This document shows, one piece after another, positions 10,060 through 22,550 of a DNA stretch of 64,000 nt (positions are counted from its first letter, which is position 1; each line of letters starts with the position of its first letter). Under the pieces are notes generated by a model that worked only from the letters and a program-made list of their open reading frames with translations, searched no databases and was not told the DNA's origin. The stretch lies in NCBI RefSeq assembly GCF_013368755.1, contig NC_049562.1, positions 3,844,001 to 3,908,000 on the forward strand, in the 5' to 3' direction. Source of the stretch: Talaromyces rugulosus (lineage: Eukaryota > Ascomycota > Eurotiomycetes > Eurotiales > Trichocomaceae). The translations under genes were made by a program, and so were the position numbers.

Positions 10060-11418
10060 CTATTGTTGAGCCTGACCCAGCTCCCGACACTCCTGACACA
10101 GTAAAATGCCACAGCGACCACAGAAATTAGCAAAGTTTTCAGTACGAGGAAAATCCTCCACAGGGATCTCTTTTATTGTCCCAGTGTCCAAAAACTCTTG
10201 AAGGCCGATGTAAAAATACCCCTCTGGACGCGGAATCAGGGGTCGCCAGCAACGTGCACACTCATCCTGATAGTCTCCCTGACCAGCACCGCCTTTCAGT
10301 GTTGAATAGGACTCCTCCCAGGTGTGATCGCAAGTAAAAGGATGGATTTCTTCAGCGTCCGGCTCTCCTCCCAAATCCAAGTCCGTGTCCCAGTGGGTTC
10401 CTGCGTCTAGATTGACCAGCCGTTCTGTTTCTTCTGGCCTGTCTTCTTCCTGCTGATTATTGTTTGTTCCTTCGAAATACTCGTCTGCCACAGCGTTCAT
10501 GTCATCTTCCATTTCCTCGCCTTCCATTTCCTCAGAGCATCCTTGTTGTTGGCAATCCCGAATCGGCCCTGTGCACCACCAACACCACTGCGCACCGCAA
10601 CGGCATCGTATGTGTTTGCATCCGTATAGACGGCGTACTGCTGCATGGCATCTGGGACATCTCTTGATCCCCCAGGCCTTCAAGAGAGCTTCCAGTTCTG
10701 GCGGGATATCCGAGACCTCAGGACACGGGTCCCCCGGATGAGACAGTTGTTTACACGATATACAAACGCGAACCGAGCACTTTGGACACGACACCGTAGT
10801 CGAAGCCTCCTCATCTGGAGGCGTGGGCGGCGGCGTCTGAACACCAGCTGGATTCACGGTGGCCTGGCTTTTCGCCGCTCTCTTCTTCTTCGGAAACAGG
10901 CGAGGGGATATAAATGCTGAACATGTTGGTACAGGGCAGTACAGCCGATCGTGTGTGCTCCATTCCTCGAATTTTTCCTGAAAGAGCGCCATTTCATCGA
11001 CCGAGAGAACCCGACGGCCGTAGCTGGCTGGGAGGGGGCTGCAGCAGGTCGGCGGCATTTGGGTCTCGTCCTTGCAGGCGTTTAGAAACATCTTGCGGAT
11101 GCAGGCGTCGCATGTCGGGCTGCGGTGGTTCTTGCATGGACGGCTCACGGTGGCCTGCAGCGGCTCGGGAATCTCGTCGTAGCAGAAGTAGCATTTCACC
11201 GTGGGGGTGTTTTTGTGAGTGTCTGTGTCGTCGTCGTTGTTGGTGGGGTTGGTGTTGTTATTGTCGTTATTATTGCTGGTCGACTGATTATCTGGTGATG
11301 GTGATGATTCCTGAGGCTCAACAATCCGCACGGCAGGAGCGACGACGACGCCGTTAGGGCTGCGTCGGTCAACCGCTGCCGGCGTCTCCTCTGTCTCTTT
11401 GGAGAGGTAGCAGCCCAT
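10060..11418 (-). CDS. RBR-type (RING-IBR-RING) E3 ubiquitin ligase
   Basis: The single-exon 452-residue protein is predicted to transfer ubiquitin through a thioester on RING2, as RBR ligases do. RING1 is at about residues 76-126 (CYFC ... CDAC ... CC), IBR at about 161-232 (CPVPTC ... CPKC ... CISC ... HPGDPC) and RING2 at about 254-282 (CPRCHAAVRRLYGCKHIRC, then CWWC). By alignment with Parkin, C267 in YGCKH is the catalytic cysteine. Residues 190-206 are Pro/Thr-rich and residues 45-72 are an Asn/Asp-rich tract. The C-terminus (about 370-450) has two more CxxC pairs. The start MGCYLSKE matches the Gly2/Cys3/Ser6 pattern of dual N-myristoylation and palmitoylation, which supports this ATG and suggests membrane tethering. 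Substrate unknown. Confidence 0.88.
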   Translation of the reverse strand: MGCYLSKETEETPAAVDRRSPNGVVVAPAVRIVEPQESSPSPDNQSTSNNNDNNNTNPTNNDDDTDTHKNTPTVKCYFCYDEIPEPLQATVSRPCKNHRSPTCDACIRKMFLNACKDETQMPPTCCSPLPASYGRRVLSVDEMALFQEKFEEWSTHDRLYCPVPTCSAFISPRLFPKKKRAAKSQATVNPAGVQTPPPTPPDEEASTTVSCPKCSVRVCISCKQLSHPGDPCPEVSDIPPELEALLKAWGIKRCPRCHAAVRRLYGCKHIRCRCGAQWCWWCTGPIRDCQQQGCSEEMEGEEMEDDMNAVADEYFEGTNNNQQEEDRPEETERLVNLDAGTHWDTDLDLGGEPDAEEIHPFTCDHTWEESYSTLKGGAGQGDYQDECARCWRPLIPRPEGYFYIGLQEFLDTGTIKEIPVEDFPRTENFANFCGRCGILLCQECRELGQAQQ

Positions 11419-12741
11419 CGTTATCTATTTCTGATCATCGAGAGACTGGAGAGAGATAGAGAGAGAGAGCGCGTGTGAGAGCGAGAGACTCAGTGCAAAC
11501 AGGTTTACTGAGGGGAAGAAAGGACGCAGGACGCCCGGCCCTATTTATGCCAGCTCTCGAGAAAAAAAGGCACAAACAGGCAGCCCCTGCTAAGGTTACT
11601 CTACAACACCCAACGCCCCAGCCAATACACCGCATTGCCCAATAACGACACTCCTCGGTAGGCCATGTTGAGTCACTTGTGCCAGGGCTGATCAGGCTGC
11701 AGTGCAGTTACAGGCCTTTTGGTCGGGGAACCATTTCTGGATAGGTTGCAAACCAAACGGCATTAGTCCGGGAAATCATACAATTTACAAACAGACACTC
11801 ATCAGTCGACATGGGTCTGCTTTTTCCTTGCCTGTGACTGGCTTGCGAATGCATGCATTAGCTCTCTTTAGCTCCAACGTCGAGACTGATGCCTGCGCTG
11901 TGTACCCGCAACGTTGGCTAGTGCTGAGGTTGCACAGCTATTACTGGTTTACAGAACTCTCTATCACTTAACTACGACTTACGACGATGACTCAATAAAA
12001 GAGGATACTGCACTTATCCTAGGAAAATATCGTGGCGGTGGAACAGAAAAAGCTGTGCAAGATCGTCAATTCTAACTAATCAAATATGAGTGAGTCATTT
12101 CCCCTCTCTTATCACGAATGAGGCTGATTTCTACTTTAGCGGGGTTTTTGTGGGGGTAGCAGACCAATGAAAACCTAATTCAAAACTGCTTCTTTTTTGG
12201 GGGGGATTCTGTCAAGGCACTTTGCTCGTCTTGGCCAAGGTATCGTACCAGGTTACACTGCCTCGACTTATTTTTTTAGTGTTTATTTTGCAAGAGCTTG
12301 TGTACCGCAAGGCACAGGGGGTTATACTAGTCTGAGAAAACTTTAAATATCGAGATGAATATGCCAGAGTTAGCCTCGCCGTCTAGCATCAATGCAGTTT
12401 AAACTTTAACCAGGGTTAATTTTGTATGTAATTATTTGATTGCTGTTTGTTCAAGATCTAACTACATTGCCCGCCATTTCCGAGCCCTAGGGTTGATATA
12501 AATACCCCTCCATGTGAAAAAGACACACTTGGAGGCTTCATATATAAAATAAAGTCTAGCTAGATACAAAAGTCAAAGTACAAAAGTAGCGACAGCAAGT
12601 TTGCATCAACAAAAGGTAAATCGCCAACGAAGAAGGGGAAAAAAAATCACTATGTACAAACCTGTAAACATGTTTCAACAGAAAAGGAAAGAAAAGAGCG
12701 AGAATAGCAAGGAGAAAAGCAAAGTCAACACGACTGGTCGC
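11419..12741. other. Intergenic: RBR promoter side and EFR3 3' flank
   Basis: No gene is supported. The first 100 bases upstream of the RBR ATG hold a (GA)n-rich leader (11450-11490). An 89-codon plus-strand frame at 11702-11971 has no protein-like features. AT-rich sequence near 12300-12600 is consistent with a 3' flank. Confidence 0.5.
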
Positions 12742-15700
12742 TTAATAAGGAGGCCGTCCGATACCACTCGTAATCTTGCGTCGATCTTCCAGCGTTCGAG
12801 ATTTCCCCCTCGTCAAGCCCGGTGTTTCCAGCGTCAACTGAATCTGGTCAAACTGCAGGCTGGATTCCTGCGGCAAAACGCCGTCGAGCAGCTTATCAAC
12901 CTCGAGTCGGGAGGACTGTGAATTATTATTATTATTATTAGGAGTAGTAGGAGGTGACACGAAGGCGGTGGGAGTGGTTTTTCTGGACGTATTGTTCAGG
13001 CTGTTGTTTGATTTGCTCCTCTTCCCGCTCAGCGATCTTCCTAGTTGTTGCCCGCTACTCTTGTTCAGGAGAGAGCTATTTCTGGCAAAATTCACAGGTG
13101 TTGCCGAAGGCGAAGGGTGGTCTGAACGTGTGGAGCTTTGTCGGGACAGGTTGGAGGAACTGGTATCGGGAAAGCCTCCGGGGATTGCCAGGCCAGAAGG
13201 AAGCGGTGGAACTGGTGGGATATCGTCTCCAAGATCCGTAAATGAATTGTCGTTGCTATTATTCTTGCCTGATGATGGGAAAACATTGGCTAGTGCGGCT
13301 TTGGGGGTTTCCGAGCCATCTCGACTGGCACTCCGTCCGTTTTCTCGGATAGACTGTGGTCGGCTTTCCGTTCCAAAATCGGATGTGGAAAAGGTCCCGC
13401 TGACTAGGCTTTCGGTACTGGAACTTGCAATACTGGCGGCGTTGCTGGCATCCAGACGACCGCGTAGTGGACTCGATCGACGGACATTGGAGTTGCCACC
13501 GACCGTCAGCATTCTCTTCAGGTCGTTGACACGGATCGTCGAGTCTCTGTTAGACTCCACAGGCGAACGATCTGGTAAGCTAGCAGAACGAGGAACCTGG
13601 AAGCCCAAGACGCCGGTACCAAAGGCGTCGGTACCGTTAGTATCTTGGCGATCCGGCGATTCTCGGTTGGGCGAATTTCTTCCAAACCCATTCAAGGAAC
13701 CATAGTTTCGCTTGGCTGAATTTGCATGTTTTGAACCGGCCAAAGATGCCGCTTTTATCTTTTCCTTCTCCAGAATGGCCAGACTGGCTTCTCTAGACCA
13801 GGGAGAGAGCATATCTTCCTTGATGTCTGCAGGCAATTTAAAGTCCTGGTTCGGGCTAGAGAATGCCTGGCCGAGGGCCTGAGGAGGAACGCTTCTTCCC
13901 GGCGAGCCTGGCGGACTTTGAGGCGCGGCAATGAGAGATGCAGTATAGGCATTTTCAACCTGTCGGACAATGTCCTCGGTTGCAGAAAAGACGTGGAAAG
14001 GCTGATCAATGTCTGACTTGCTGACTTTATTGCCACTGTGCGGGATCTGGCTCAAGGGCAGAGGTGGAAACTGAATGCATTCAAGCCATGCCCCGCGCTT
14101 CTTGCGCTTCGAAACTTCGCCGTGGATCGCTGCTCCGACTTTGGATGTCTCAAAATCAAACTTTTCGGTTAATGCTGACAGATAACCGTATACCAAACTT
14201 CCGATGTTGACTTGAGCGTCTGCCGAACTCAGAGACTCGCTCGGCGGTACTACCTCCTGAAGTTTCAACACCATAGGCAAACCAAACCGAATCGCATTGA
14301 CTCCAAGGTGCTCAACCAGACTGACAAGAAGGAGGTAAACCACAAAAATTTGCGGGTCAACTGAAGCAAACTCGACAGCAATATCGTATAATGTCAAGTG
14401 AAGAAGCTGCAGGAAATTCGAAGATACCGAGACTGGTTTTTTATCGTTGGCGGCAGAAGATGCCGAGAATTTTCTCCCACCAGCCGATTCTTTTTTGGAT
14501 TGAGATCGAAAAACTTTTTTAGTTGCGTCTTTCACTTGAAGGTTGCTTTTGCTAGTTTCCAGTTGAAGCCAAGAAAGAAGAGCATCGGCGTAAGCAGTTT
14601 GCACTTGACGATCAGAATCCCTCAGAAGCCACTGTGTTCCTTCCCACACCTGTATGCCAACCGGGTTTCGCGACACGATGCCTGCCCCTGTCGATGCGGC
14701 CTTTTTGAGGTTGGCGACGACAAGAATATCCTTGACTGCTTGCAAAGCTGTGATCCTCGCATCTGCAGAATAAAAAAAGTTCTCTGATTGGCGTTCATTT
14801 GTACCAATGGGGATCTGGTTTGTGGATGCCGATGGTTCCAAGACCGTATTGACGGTAGCGCCTGCAGTGGCATCTAATAAAACCGGGGGTCTGATTCGCT
14901 TCAACAATGTCCGAATCATGTCGAAGATCTGATCGGCGTAATAGATGTGGGTAGCAAGATCCCCAATGCATTGCTTCAACAACGACGCCAATCTTTCATT
15001 CTCAGGTGTCAAAGTATGGCTCCGTGGAGAGTGAGTGCTAGCTTTTTCCAAGTCCCCGTTCACTGCCGCACTGCCCGCGTTGTCGCCCTCTTTGGTAGCA
15101 GGCAGCTGGGGTTGAGAGGATGGGGGAGATGGCGTCTGGAGCAAACGAAGAATGTGTTGGACAAAGCCAACGAGAACATCGATAACACTCAGCCCAATCA
15201 TATTCACAGGCGATTTCAACAACGAATCAATCAGCGAAGCCATGACTATTTGCTGCTGGACAGGAAGGTCGTCGGCGGACATTCCTCTCAGAATTTCAAC
15301 GGCGGTGAACAAAACGATGAATCGATCTTGAACAGGACACCATTTTGCAATCAGTTCCATGAGCGATTGCGCCCAGGCGCTGCTGTCTTGCTCTTTCTTT
15401 TCCGACCCCGAGTTCTCATGGTGGTCCACAATGAACTCTAGTGCCAAACCTGCTGCTGTGCGGATCTGAGAACGGTTGGTGCTCACGGCAAAGATGCGTT
15501 CTAAGCACCGCAGCGCAATAAGGCGGACTTCCAACTCGGCTGCTTTGTCTGCATCTGCAGTAGTACCCGAGGCTTCTGCCGCGTCTCCTGCTGGTGGATC
15601 TGCGGTTTGGACAGTGGCCGTACTCGTCCGACGATGATGCTTTGGTACCTCATTCTCTGCCTTGTCCGAATTCTGGGTTTTGAGATGCAAGGAGACCAAC

Positions 15701-16425
15701 GTTTCTTCGTCATCTGTATATAGATTCTCCAAAATGACCGGTACAATGATCGAAAGCTGCTTTCCGCCGTCGCCACTAAGTGACTCGGAACCAACCATAC
15801 TTTTGATTGCTCTCAAGCCGATGTTCTTCAGGCGCAGTGTCATTGGAAGGTTGTTGGCGGTATCAAATGTGCTCTTGGTCTTTGACGAGGCAAATTGGGC
15901 GTAGCTATGCACAATGTTGAGGTACTGCGTCGCATATTGTTGTTCGGCCGCGAGAACTGATAGGTCCTGGCTACTACAGAACATTTCAAATGTCGGAACC
16001 GTTTCTTCCACCATAGTGACATCTTTAGAACTGATTACAGTTTCGATAATGGTCAGAACCGAGTTAGCGTATAGGGGTAGTTCCCGGGGCAATTTTTCGA
16101 CGAGCGCAGTGAGAATTTGAAGGACAACCTGGACATTTCTAGAGCAAATCAAATCCGAATCAGCTTTGAAAACGCATGGCGACACACATGGTAATAAAGC
16201 AAAAACTTACCCGATCCTTCCCTTGGAGACATCTCTGGCAGCCTTTTTCTCAAGAAAGGCGCCCACCTTTGGTAGCTTGCTACGACGCGTGCTAACATAG
16301 TACAAGAGATAAGAAAGTTCACTCGAGTTCGGCTTCACTTCCAGCACCCCCTTTTGATAGCGAGGAAAGCATTTCAGGATTAGAACCTGGTGCTTTGGGC
16401 GACAGGATTGGCGCACAGCATTCAT
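12742..16425 (-). CDS. efr3: EFR3 homologue, plasma-membrane PI4-kinase scaffold
   Basis: EFR3 anchors the phosphatidylinositol 4-kinase Stt4/PI4KIIIalpha complex at the plasma membrane. The model has two exons, 16425-16211 and 16138-12742, joined across a 72-nt intron (GTAAGT ... CTCTAG), giving 1203 residues. The start is the ATG of MNAVRQSCRPKHQVLI, which fits the conserved N-terminus of the family better than the upstream in-frame ATG at 16479. The cysteine plus basic residues there (SCRPKHQ ... KCFPRYQK) are the kind of membrane-binding and palmitoylation patch described for Efr3. Residues to about 750 form the helical-repeat body (e.g. VEETVPTFEMFC). The C-terminal third is Ser/Asn-rich and disordered, with a short poly-Asn run. 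Length is normal for filamentous-fungal EFR3. Confidence 0.9.
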
Positions 16426-17676
16426 GACGCCGGTGGCCGGTTGGTTGAATTGGATATGTTCGCCGTGTTTTTTTCCCAAGTCTTCCCAACGCGCGAGTCG
16501 ATTATTATTGTATATTATTGTATGTAATCGGATTCCGTATATTCGATATTCGACGATTGCGAGGTTATATTATATATCAATCAGTGTCATGGGATCGTTG
16601 TTTTTTTGGGTGTGGTTGGCTGATGATGTAACCGTTCAGCCTTGGTCAGGCAAAAAGGAGTGGCCGGTAACGTGCGGGAGTGGGCAGAAACAGCTAAAGT
16701 CCGAATCAAGCATTTCCTGTACAATTCATCATCGCACCCAGAGTGCCATGCACGATGGGATGAAGAATGGGCGAGAGAAGAGAGTAGAAAAATAGAGTTG
16801 GGTAAAGAAATCGGGGGGGAAAGAAGAAAGTGATGGCTTGGTTCCGTGGCCTGAGAGGCTTGGGGCTGGTGCGGTGGAGAAAGCGGAGGAAGCTTCCCCT
16901 GATTGGTAACTGAAGGCTTCAAGATCGCGAGAGCATAGGTAAAAAAAATAATACTGAAAAGCCCCTCTTTACTGTCGGGCAGGTCGAGTCGTCTTCGGCG
17001 ACAATTAAGCTGTTACGCAGTGGTGAGAGGATTGATCATCGACGCCAGAGGGACGGAGAGGAGGCCTGCCGAGGCAACAATTTTGCGATCCGGTCGTTTG
17101 CGGAAACCCTTGTTTACTACTAACTATATAGTACTTATCGTATATATTGAGGGTTTATCGGACTAGCCAGGTACAAAAGATCTTAAAAGGTAAGATATAT
17201 AGGTACAGCATACTCGGAATACATCTGGCAGTATGTCAAGGGAACTCTCAATGTATGCCCAATATCCCAATCACAGCCGACAGCATGTCGCATCCGAAGT
17301 TTGCTGTTGGGACAAATACCAGGCTGTTGGGAAAATATCGACCTCAGTTGTGCTGCATATATTCTTGTTATTCGTTCGCGACGGAGGTTTTTGGTGGGGT
17401 GTTGGGAGGTTTTCCTTGGTCATCCTCGGTGACACGTGCAGCGAGGCGATCGACGAGGCGGTTTGCGCTTTGGAGTATGGGTGTTCGCGACTAACCGAAG
17501 CCCGACATATCGTTTTTTGTTTGTAGTGTTGCTATTCGAAGAAAAGTGTTGTTTTATGACCGGGATGTTTTGAAGATCGTGCGTTTCACCGCCATATTAA
17601 CCGAGCGATCCCAGTAGATACCCATCAGGATTCCGACAACAAGAAACCCATGTCAGGAGAAAGAAGTCATGGGTGA
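16426..17676. other. Intergenic between efr3 5' end and med31 3' end
   Basis: No gene is supported. This is the probable efr3 promoter/5' leader and the med31 3' flank. Open frames of 111 codons or fewer on both strands lack protein-like content. Confidence 0.5.
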
Positions 17677-18129
17677 CTATGTCCCTTGCAATTCATTGCC
17701 TTCTTCCTCTTCTCCTTCTTCTTGTGTCTGCTGATCTGGTGCCGCTGGCAAGTCGACGTCACCGGCGAGCAAGCCTTCGATCACCTGGGGTCGGATGATA
17801 TCGCGTCGAAAAGAGTCTTCTTGGAGCAATCGCAGGGCGCGTAGTGTGGCACCTGGGTGGGTTAAGAACTGCGCGTATTCTGGTGTTTTCCAATAGGAGT
17901 AGAGGTAGGCGAGATAGGAGTGGAAGGACTGGGCTTCGCGCGAGGTCGACGTTGTTTCACCGCTGTCGCTGTTGTTATCTTCCTCGTCGACGGTAGATGT
18001 GCCCAGCAGATTGGGGAAATTGACGGCCAGGTGAGACAGATAGTACGGATTGGCCAGGGACAGGACGAATTCCAGCTCGAGAGTGAAGCGTGGGTTCGTG
18101 AGCGACGGCTGAGGCGGTTGCGTGTCCAT
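17677..18129 (-). CDS. med31: Mediator complex subunit 31 (Soh1)
   Basis: Med31 is a small subunit of the Mediator middle module that links transcription factors to RNA polymerase II. The single-exon protein has 150 residues. The core at about 10-115 carries the family signature: [22 protein letters not shown], then [22 protein letters not shown] and [14 protein letters not shown] short acidic/Ser insertion ([14 protein letters not shown]) interrupts the core after the first block, and the C-terminus is a Glu-rich tail. I start at MDTQPPQP (18129); the frame is open to 18216 but the extension is unlike the family. Fungal Med31 is usually 110-160 residues. Confidence 0.93.
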   Translation of the reverse strand: MDTQPPQPSLTNPRFTLELEFVLSLANPYYLSHLAVNFPNLLGTSTVDEEDNNSDSGETTSTSREAQSFHSYLAYLYSYWKTPEYAQFLTHPGATLRALRLLQEDSFRRDIIRPQVIEGLLAGDVDLPAAPDQQTQEEGEEEEGNELQGT

Positions 18130-20216
18130 GATGACAGCGATCAGAGAAGAGAGGGGCGGGAATTGCGTGTTGGAAGAGCAATGATTCAATGATTCACATC
18201 CGGGCTGTCTGTCCACGACTCAGGCCGAGACGCTGGCCTGGACGTTGTCTCTATCGATAGTCAGGATAGAAATAGTAGAAGTGATACAAAACGGAATCAA
18301 CTGCCGGGCCCACTTAGTCAGCATTGTGGGCTTTGATTGGCCGCTGCGCTACGTCTTTGTTTCTGCGGTTTCTTTCCAAGAATCATCCTCATTACTACTT
18401 ACTAACTGCTCACTATTAATAGAGAGAATGCGCTGGACAGCTCTCTCTCAGCACATGGCCACCTCCAAGTGATGCCTGAATCCCAAGGATGCTCTGTCCC
18501 ACTACCAGACGAGCGACACGAGCCTGACGTCAGCGCTGACAAGGGTCTATTCAGTGCTGCAAGGGGCGTCACACTCCACACATCGCAGCCGGATCCTTGA
18601 CTGCATGAGGAGGAATTTCCAGTGCCGGCTTTACAGATCGAGACCTCCTTGGCGGAAGATCTCATATGGTTATCTACGTGTCGACCGTCCCTCGACGTCA
18701 CGGCATTCCACACTGTTCTTGGAGTACGTAGATGGGACAGGCGAGATGAACAGAAGACAAACGGGCGACTCACTCCAGGTGAGACATTTGTGTATCGGTC
18801 AAGACACACAAGACGCTCTCCAGGTGGGGTGAAAGGAGCCCATGCATGTAATTCACTTGTTTTAATTAATAATAATTAGTACTGCGCGAGGTGTGCTGTC
18901 GCCATCCAACCGGGACCGAGGTCCACATACGAACCTGATTGTCTGCATGGTCTAATAATCCAGGTCGCACTGATGGTTACTTGAATTGCACCAAGGGCGC
19001 ATGCATGACTCTTAGTCTTTTGGCTAGGTTTCCTAGTGTCAATTTTAATGGCTTTCAACCGTGAGCCCTTGGACGTTAGGACCGTATACACGAACTAGTT
19101 CTTGGCACTCCTGCACGAGACCAGTAGGTAGAACTTAGAAGGCAATAATGGCAGAGAGAGCCATGCATGGATAAGTATCCGGTGTGTTAATAACTTGATA
19201 ATAATCAATAACAAGAATCGCAGTGGAACACAGCGACAGAGATTAGTAAAAAGACGTTGCGGCCTTAGCCCTCAGGCGCCAACGAGACCACCGCCCCCTG
19301 TTCCTTCCTTCCGCCGCTCCTTCCCCAGCATCGCCCGCTAAGTCAACCTCGCTTCGGCTGCTTCACCGTTGGCTCCCCTCTTCTTCTTCTTTTGCATCTT
19401 CTCCTTCTCCCTCTTCCTCCTCGTGTGCGTTCGTGATCCTCTTTCATCCCTGTTGTGCGTGTCTATCAGACTGCCTGGCATCTCGCAGTCAGCCCGCCAC
19501 AGCCAGTCCTCCAGAGCGGATCCCCCTCTCCCCTTATCGATTGGCAGTCTGCGTACATACCGTGCCTAGCAGCAGCAACCGCCCCGGCGATCTTTCTTTT
19601 TCGCCCACGGTCTCAACAGGGGGGTCCTACTTAGTGGCCGCGACTTAATAATCACCGCAAATATCACTCTGCCATCTGTCTCCCATCCCCTACTCCCAAT
19701 TGTCAACCCATCTCACCAGAGACGAAAAGCAAAGCAAAGAAAGGAAAAAGGAGGGTCTACAATAGGGGGAGAAACGGGACGACAACCCGAGGGGACCCAG
19801 GCCAAATTCCAATCCGACGGATTCTCGCGTGCTCTCTTGCAATTTTTTTGAGGGAAAAAAAATAATAAAAAACAAGGTTGGCATAGCCATTTTTGGGCGC
19901 CATCTGCAACAATCGCTGGTGAAACCGTTTTGCACGACGATCGGGGCCATCAGACTCTTATTGTTTCAAAGCCTCCTGGTGCCCACCTCTCCAAGCCTGT
20001 AATCTTGCCCGCCTGCTTCATTGCCGCCAGCATACCCGAGTCAAGCGCCATCTTCGCCGCTGATACGCAATTGCTTGCGTTGACCTTTTCAACCATTCAG
20101 CGCTCATTGTGGTGCTGTGGTTGAGTTGCTCCGATACCCCCCCCCCCCGTCCTAGCCACCCACCTTCTCTGAAGTCTGATACGAGTCACCATTCAACCAT
20201 CCCCTATCAGCCCAAA
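18130..20216. other. Long intergenic region, divergent promoters of med31 and pal1
   Basis: No coding gene is supported over 2.1 kb. The last kilobase before the pal1 ATG is strongly pyrimidine-rich on the plus strand (CTTCTTCTT-type runs at about 19380-19430, a run of about ten C near 20140), typical of a fungal promoter and long 5' leader. Confidence 0.55.
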
Positions 20217-22045
20217 ATGTCGCTCGCACCGATTTCTGTGCCAGGTTAGTGACCCTTTATTACAACCCCCTCCTTCTTGTTGCAGATTCGACCAGTTGTT
20301 TTATATGAACCCCGTCCATGCGACCTCCCAATTTCACCCGTCATTCCACCTTTTTTTTGTTCTCTACTCGTGTCTTTTCTTTCACCTACAAGACGATCCT
20401 TTCGTTCAACTTATTTGATTGCTAACACCGCCATTCTTCAATCTGTGCAGAGCGCAAACCATCCCCGCAGCTCAGCGTGAACCTGGGCTCAAATAACCCC
20501 TTTCGAAACCGTACTCTCTCTCCAGCAAGTCCTGTTTCTCCTGGTCTTGGCTCACCCGGTCTCGCTTCTCCTGCTATCCGACCGGAACGACCCCGTTCGA
20601 CAAACCCTTTCTTAGACGACACCGAAGTCCTGTCGCCTCAGTCTGCTCCGGCCGGAACTATCAAATCGCCCATGAGTGACAAGAACCCGTACACCGGCAA
20701 CGCTGCCGAGCTTTTTGTGAGTATCAGAGAAATTTGTTTCATTTCCAGGCACTGATATTTCCCTTCTCTTCCAGGAGAGCCTCTCACTGAACAGCAAACC
20801 CACGGACTCCCAACCCCAAGACACTAAACCCAAAGAACGTCGTCCACCACCTCCCCGCCCAGACAAGCCGCATTCCTCTTCGCGACCACGCCCGAGTGGG
20901 CGGCCGGATGGTCAGGGTTCTCGTCGTGATCGATCAAGGGATAGAAACCGATCAAAGGACAGACCCCGTGAAAAGGATCCCTTGGACATCTTTGCAGACC
21001 CTTCCGAGAAAAAGGAACGCCGCCCGGAGCGGCCTCGTGACGCACGTCCTCGCCCACGCCCACGCCGAAACTCAGAGTCCTCCATTATGGAGAAACCGCG
21101 ACGCATGGACTCGGAAGATGATAAAAGGCGACGCGAGAGACGCCAACGTGACGGGAAAAGTCGCTCCAAACGACCACAAGGTCATCGACTAGACTTAATT
21201 GACAAGCTTGATGTTACCTCGATCTATGGTACAGGATGTAAGTTTTAACAGGTTTTGCAACTATCTTGTTCAAGCTGACCTTTACTCTAGTATTCCACCA
21301 CGATGGTCCCTTTGATGCTTGTAATCCTCACCGAAACCGAAAAGGATCACGACAGGCTCCTATGCAGGCATTTCCCAAGGATTCTAAAAATATGGCAATC
21401 GGCGGCGCCGGGCCTAACAACGCGACTCTCGACTTGGCCATGATCCATGGTCACACGGCCGAAAGTTATTTAGACTACAACAATGGCACCACCAAGAAAG
21501 GCACAGGCACAGCCGCGTTTGACGCTACTGCTCGCATAGAACCCATTCACGGCGCGGAAAGCATGGGACTCGGAACAAGTACCTTCCTCGAAGGTGCCCC
21601 GGCAAGTCGTTCCGCGATTCAACGTCGCCAGAGTGAGACCGAAAACCCAATGTCTCAGGGTGGCGGGCTCCAGCGCAAGAAGAGCTTGGCACAGAAGATT
21701 CGAGGCGGTATCAATCGACCTAGCACTGGAAGAATGGTTTCTCCAGAAGGACGGAGAAGCCCGTCGAGCGCAGAAGCTACTACTAGCAACCGAGCCAACG
21801 AAAGAAACCCTTTTTTCCAGGACGACGATGATGCTTACGAGAGCAAAGGCGCAAAGATCGAAGAAACCTACCTGTCGACGCGGGTACGAGCATCCAGCAG
21901 CCCAAAGAGGAGCGTCGCCCTTCAGCGGGAAACCACAAATGGGTCCACTGGTGGTGATGAGTTGAAGCCCAGCGGGGGCGGTTTTATGAATCGGATGAAA
22001 AGTCTTCGACGGCCTCGCCCTGAGCGCAGGATGCCCTCGGAATAG
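20217..22045 (+). CDS. pal1: Pal1-family cell morphology protein
   Basis: Pal1 proteins localise to growing tips and septa and act in cell shape and early endocytosis (Ede1/Sla2-associated). There are four exons: 20217-20244, 20451-20716, 20775-21237 and 21291-22045, giving 503 residues. Intron 1 is long (206 nt), the others 58 and 53 nt. The Pal1 signature is split by intron 3: LDLIDKLDVTSIYGTG, then LFHHDGPFDACNPHRNRKG and APMQAFPKDSKNMAIGGAGP. Upstream there are two NPF motifs (SNNPFRNR, STNPFLDD) and an Arg/Asp-rich disordered block; another NPF occurs in ERNPFFQDD. NPF motifs bind EH-domain endocytic proteins, which fits the role. The first exon codes only MSLAPISVP plus one base; its frame and donor GTTAGT are consistent. 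Confidence 0.9.
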
Positions 22046-22550
22046 CTGGAGTTGAATTTCAGTTTTCACGGTCGTACTGCTTCTAACTAAGCGAGGTTTC
22101 ATGTTCACTATCTAAGTTTTATTTGCTTGTGTTTTTTTTCTTCCGCTTTTGAATTGTTTTCAGAGATAGTTGGTATTGTATCAGCCGCATAGCTTGTTGC
22201 ATAAGGCTATTTGGTGACTGGCGTCTGGAAGCCATATGGAGTTGGTGCAAAATGGGATTCCCAGGCGAATAGCAGCAGAATTAGTAGTATTCAAATTTAT
22301 CATACGTATTCCGATAGTATTTATCCAAGTAACGTTGTCTAATGTGATCATTCGAGTGGAGTCTAGCGTCCCACTTTATTCCCATGGTTTGCGTCCCGCC
22401 ACACCTATACATAGCACTTTTACAGTATCAAACAGTCGATGGGGTCCTCATCACGCGATGTGAAGTGTGAAGCGCTGCAGGTTAACCTTCGTCACTAGAC
22501 CATGGATTACACCAACAAGCCAAGTGAATAAGTAAACAGCCACCATCACC
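22046..22550 (+). other. Intergenic, pal1 3' flank
   Basis: This stretch of about 500 bases has no supported gene. It contains T-rich sequence after the pal1 stop and a CCATCACC motif just before the next ATG. Confidence 0.5.

Noticed and set aside
12968..13705. 245-codon open frame on the plus strand
   Set aside because: It is antisense to the Ser-rich C-terminal part of EFR3; the Leu/Arg/Ser content is a shadow effect.
16426..16479. Upstream in-frame ATG for EFR3 at 16479
   Set aside because: The extra 18 residues are unlike the family, whose N-terminus begins at MNAVRQSCRPKHQ.
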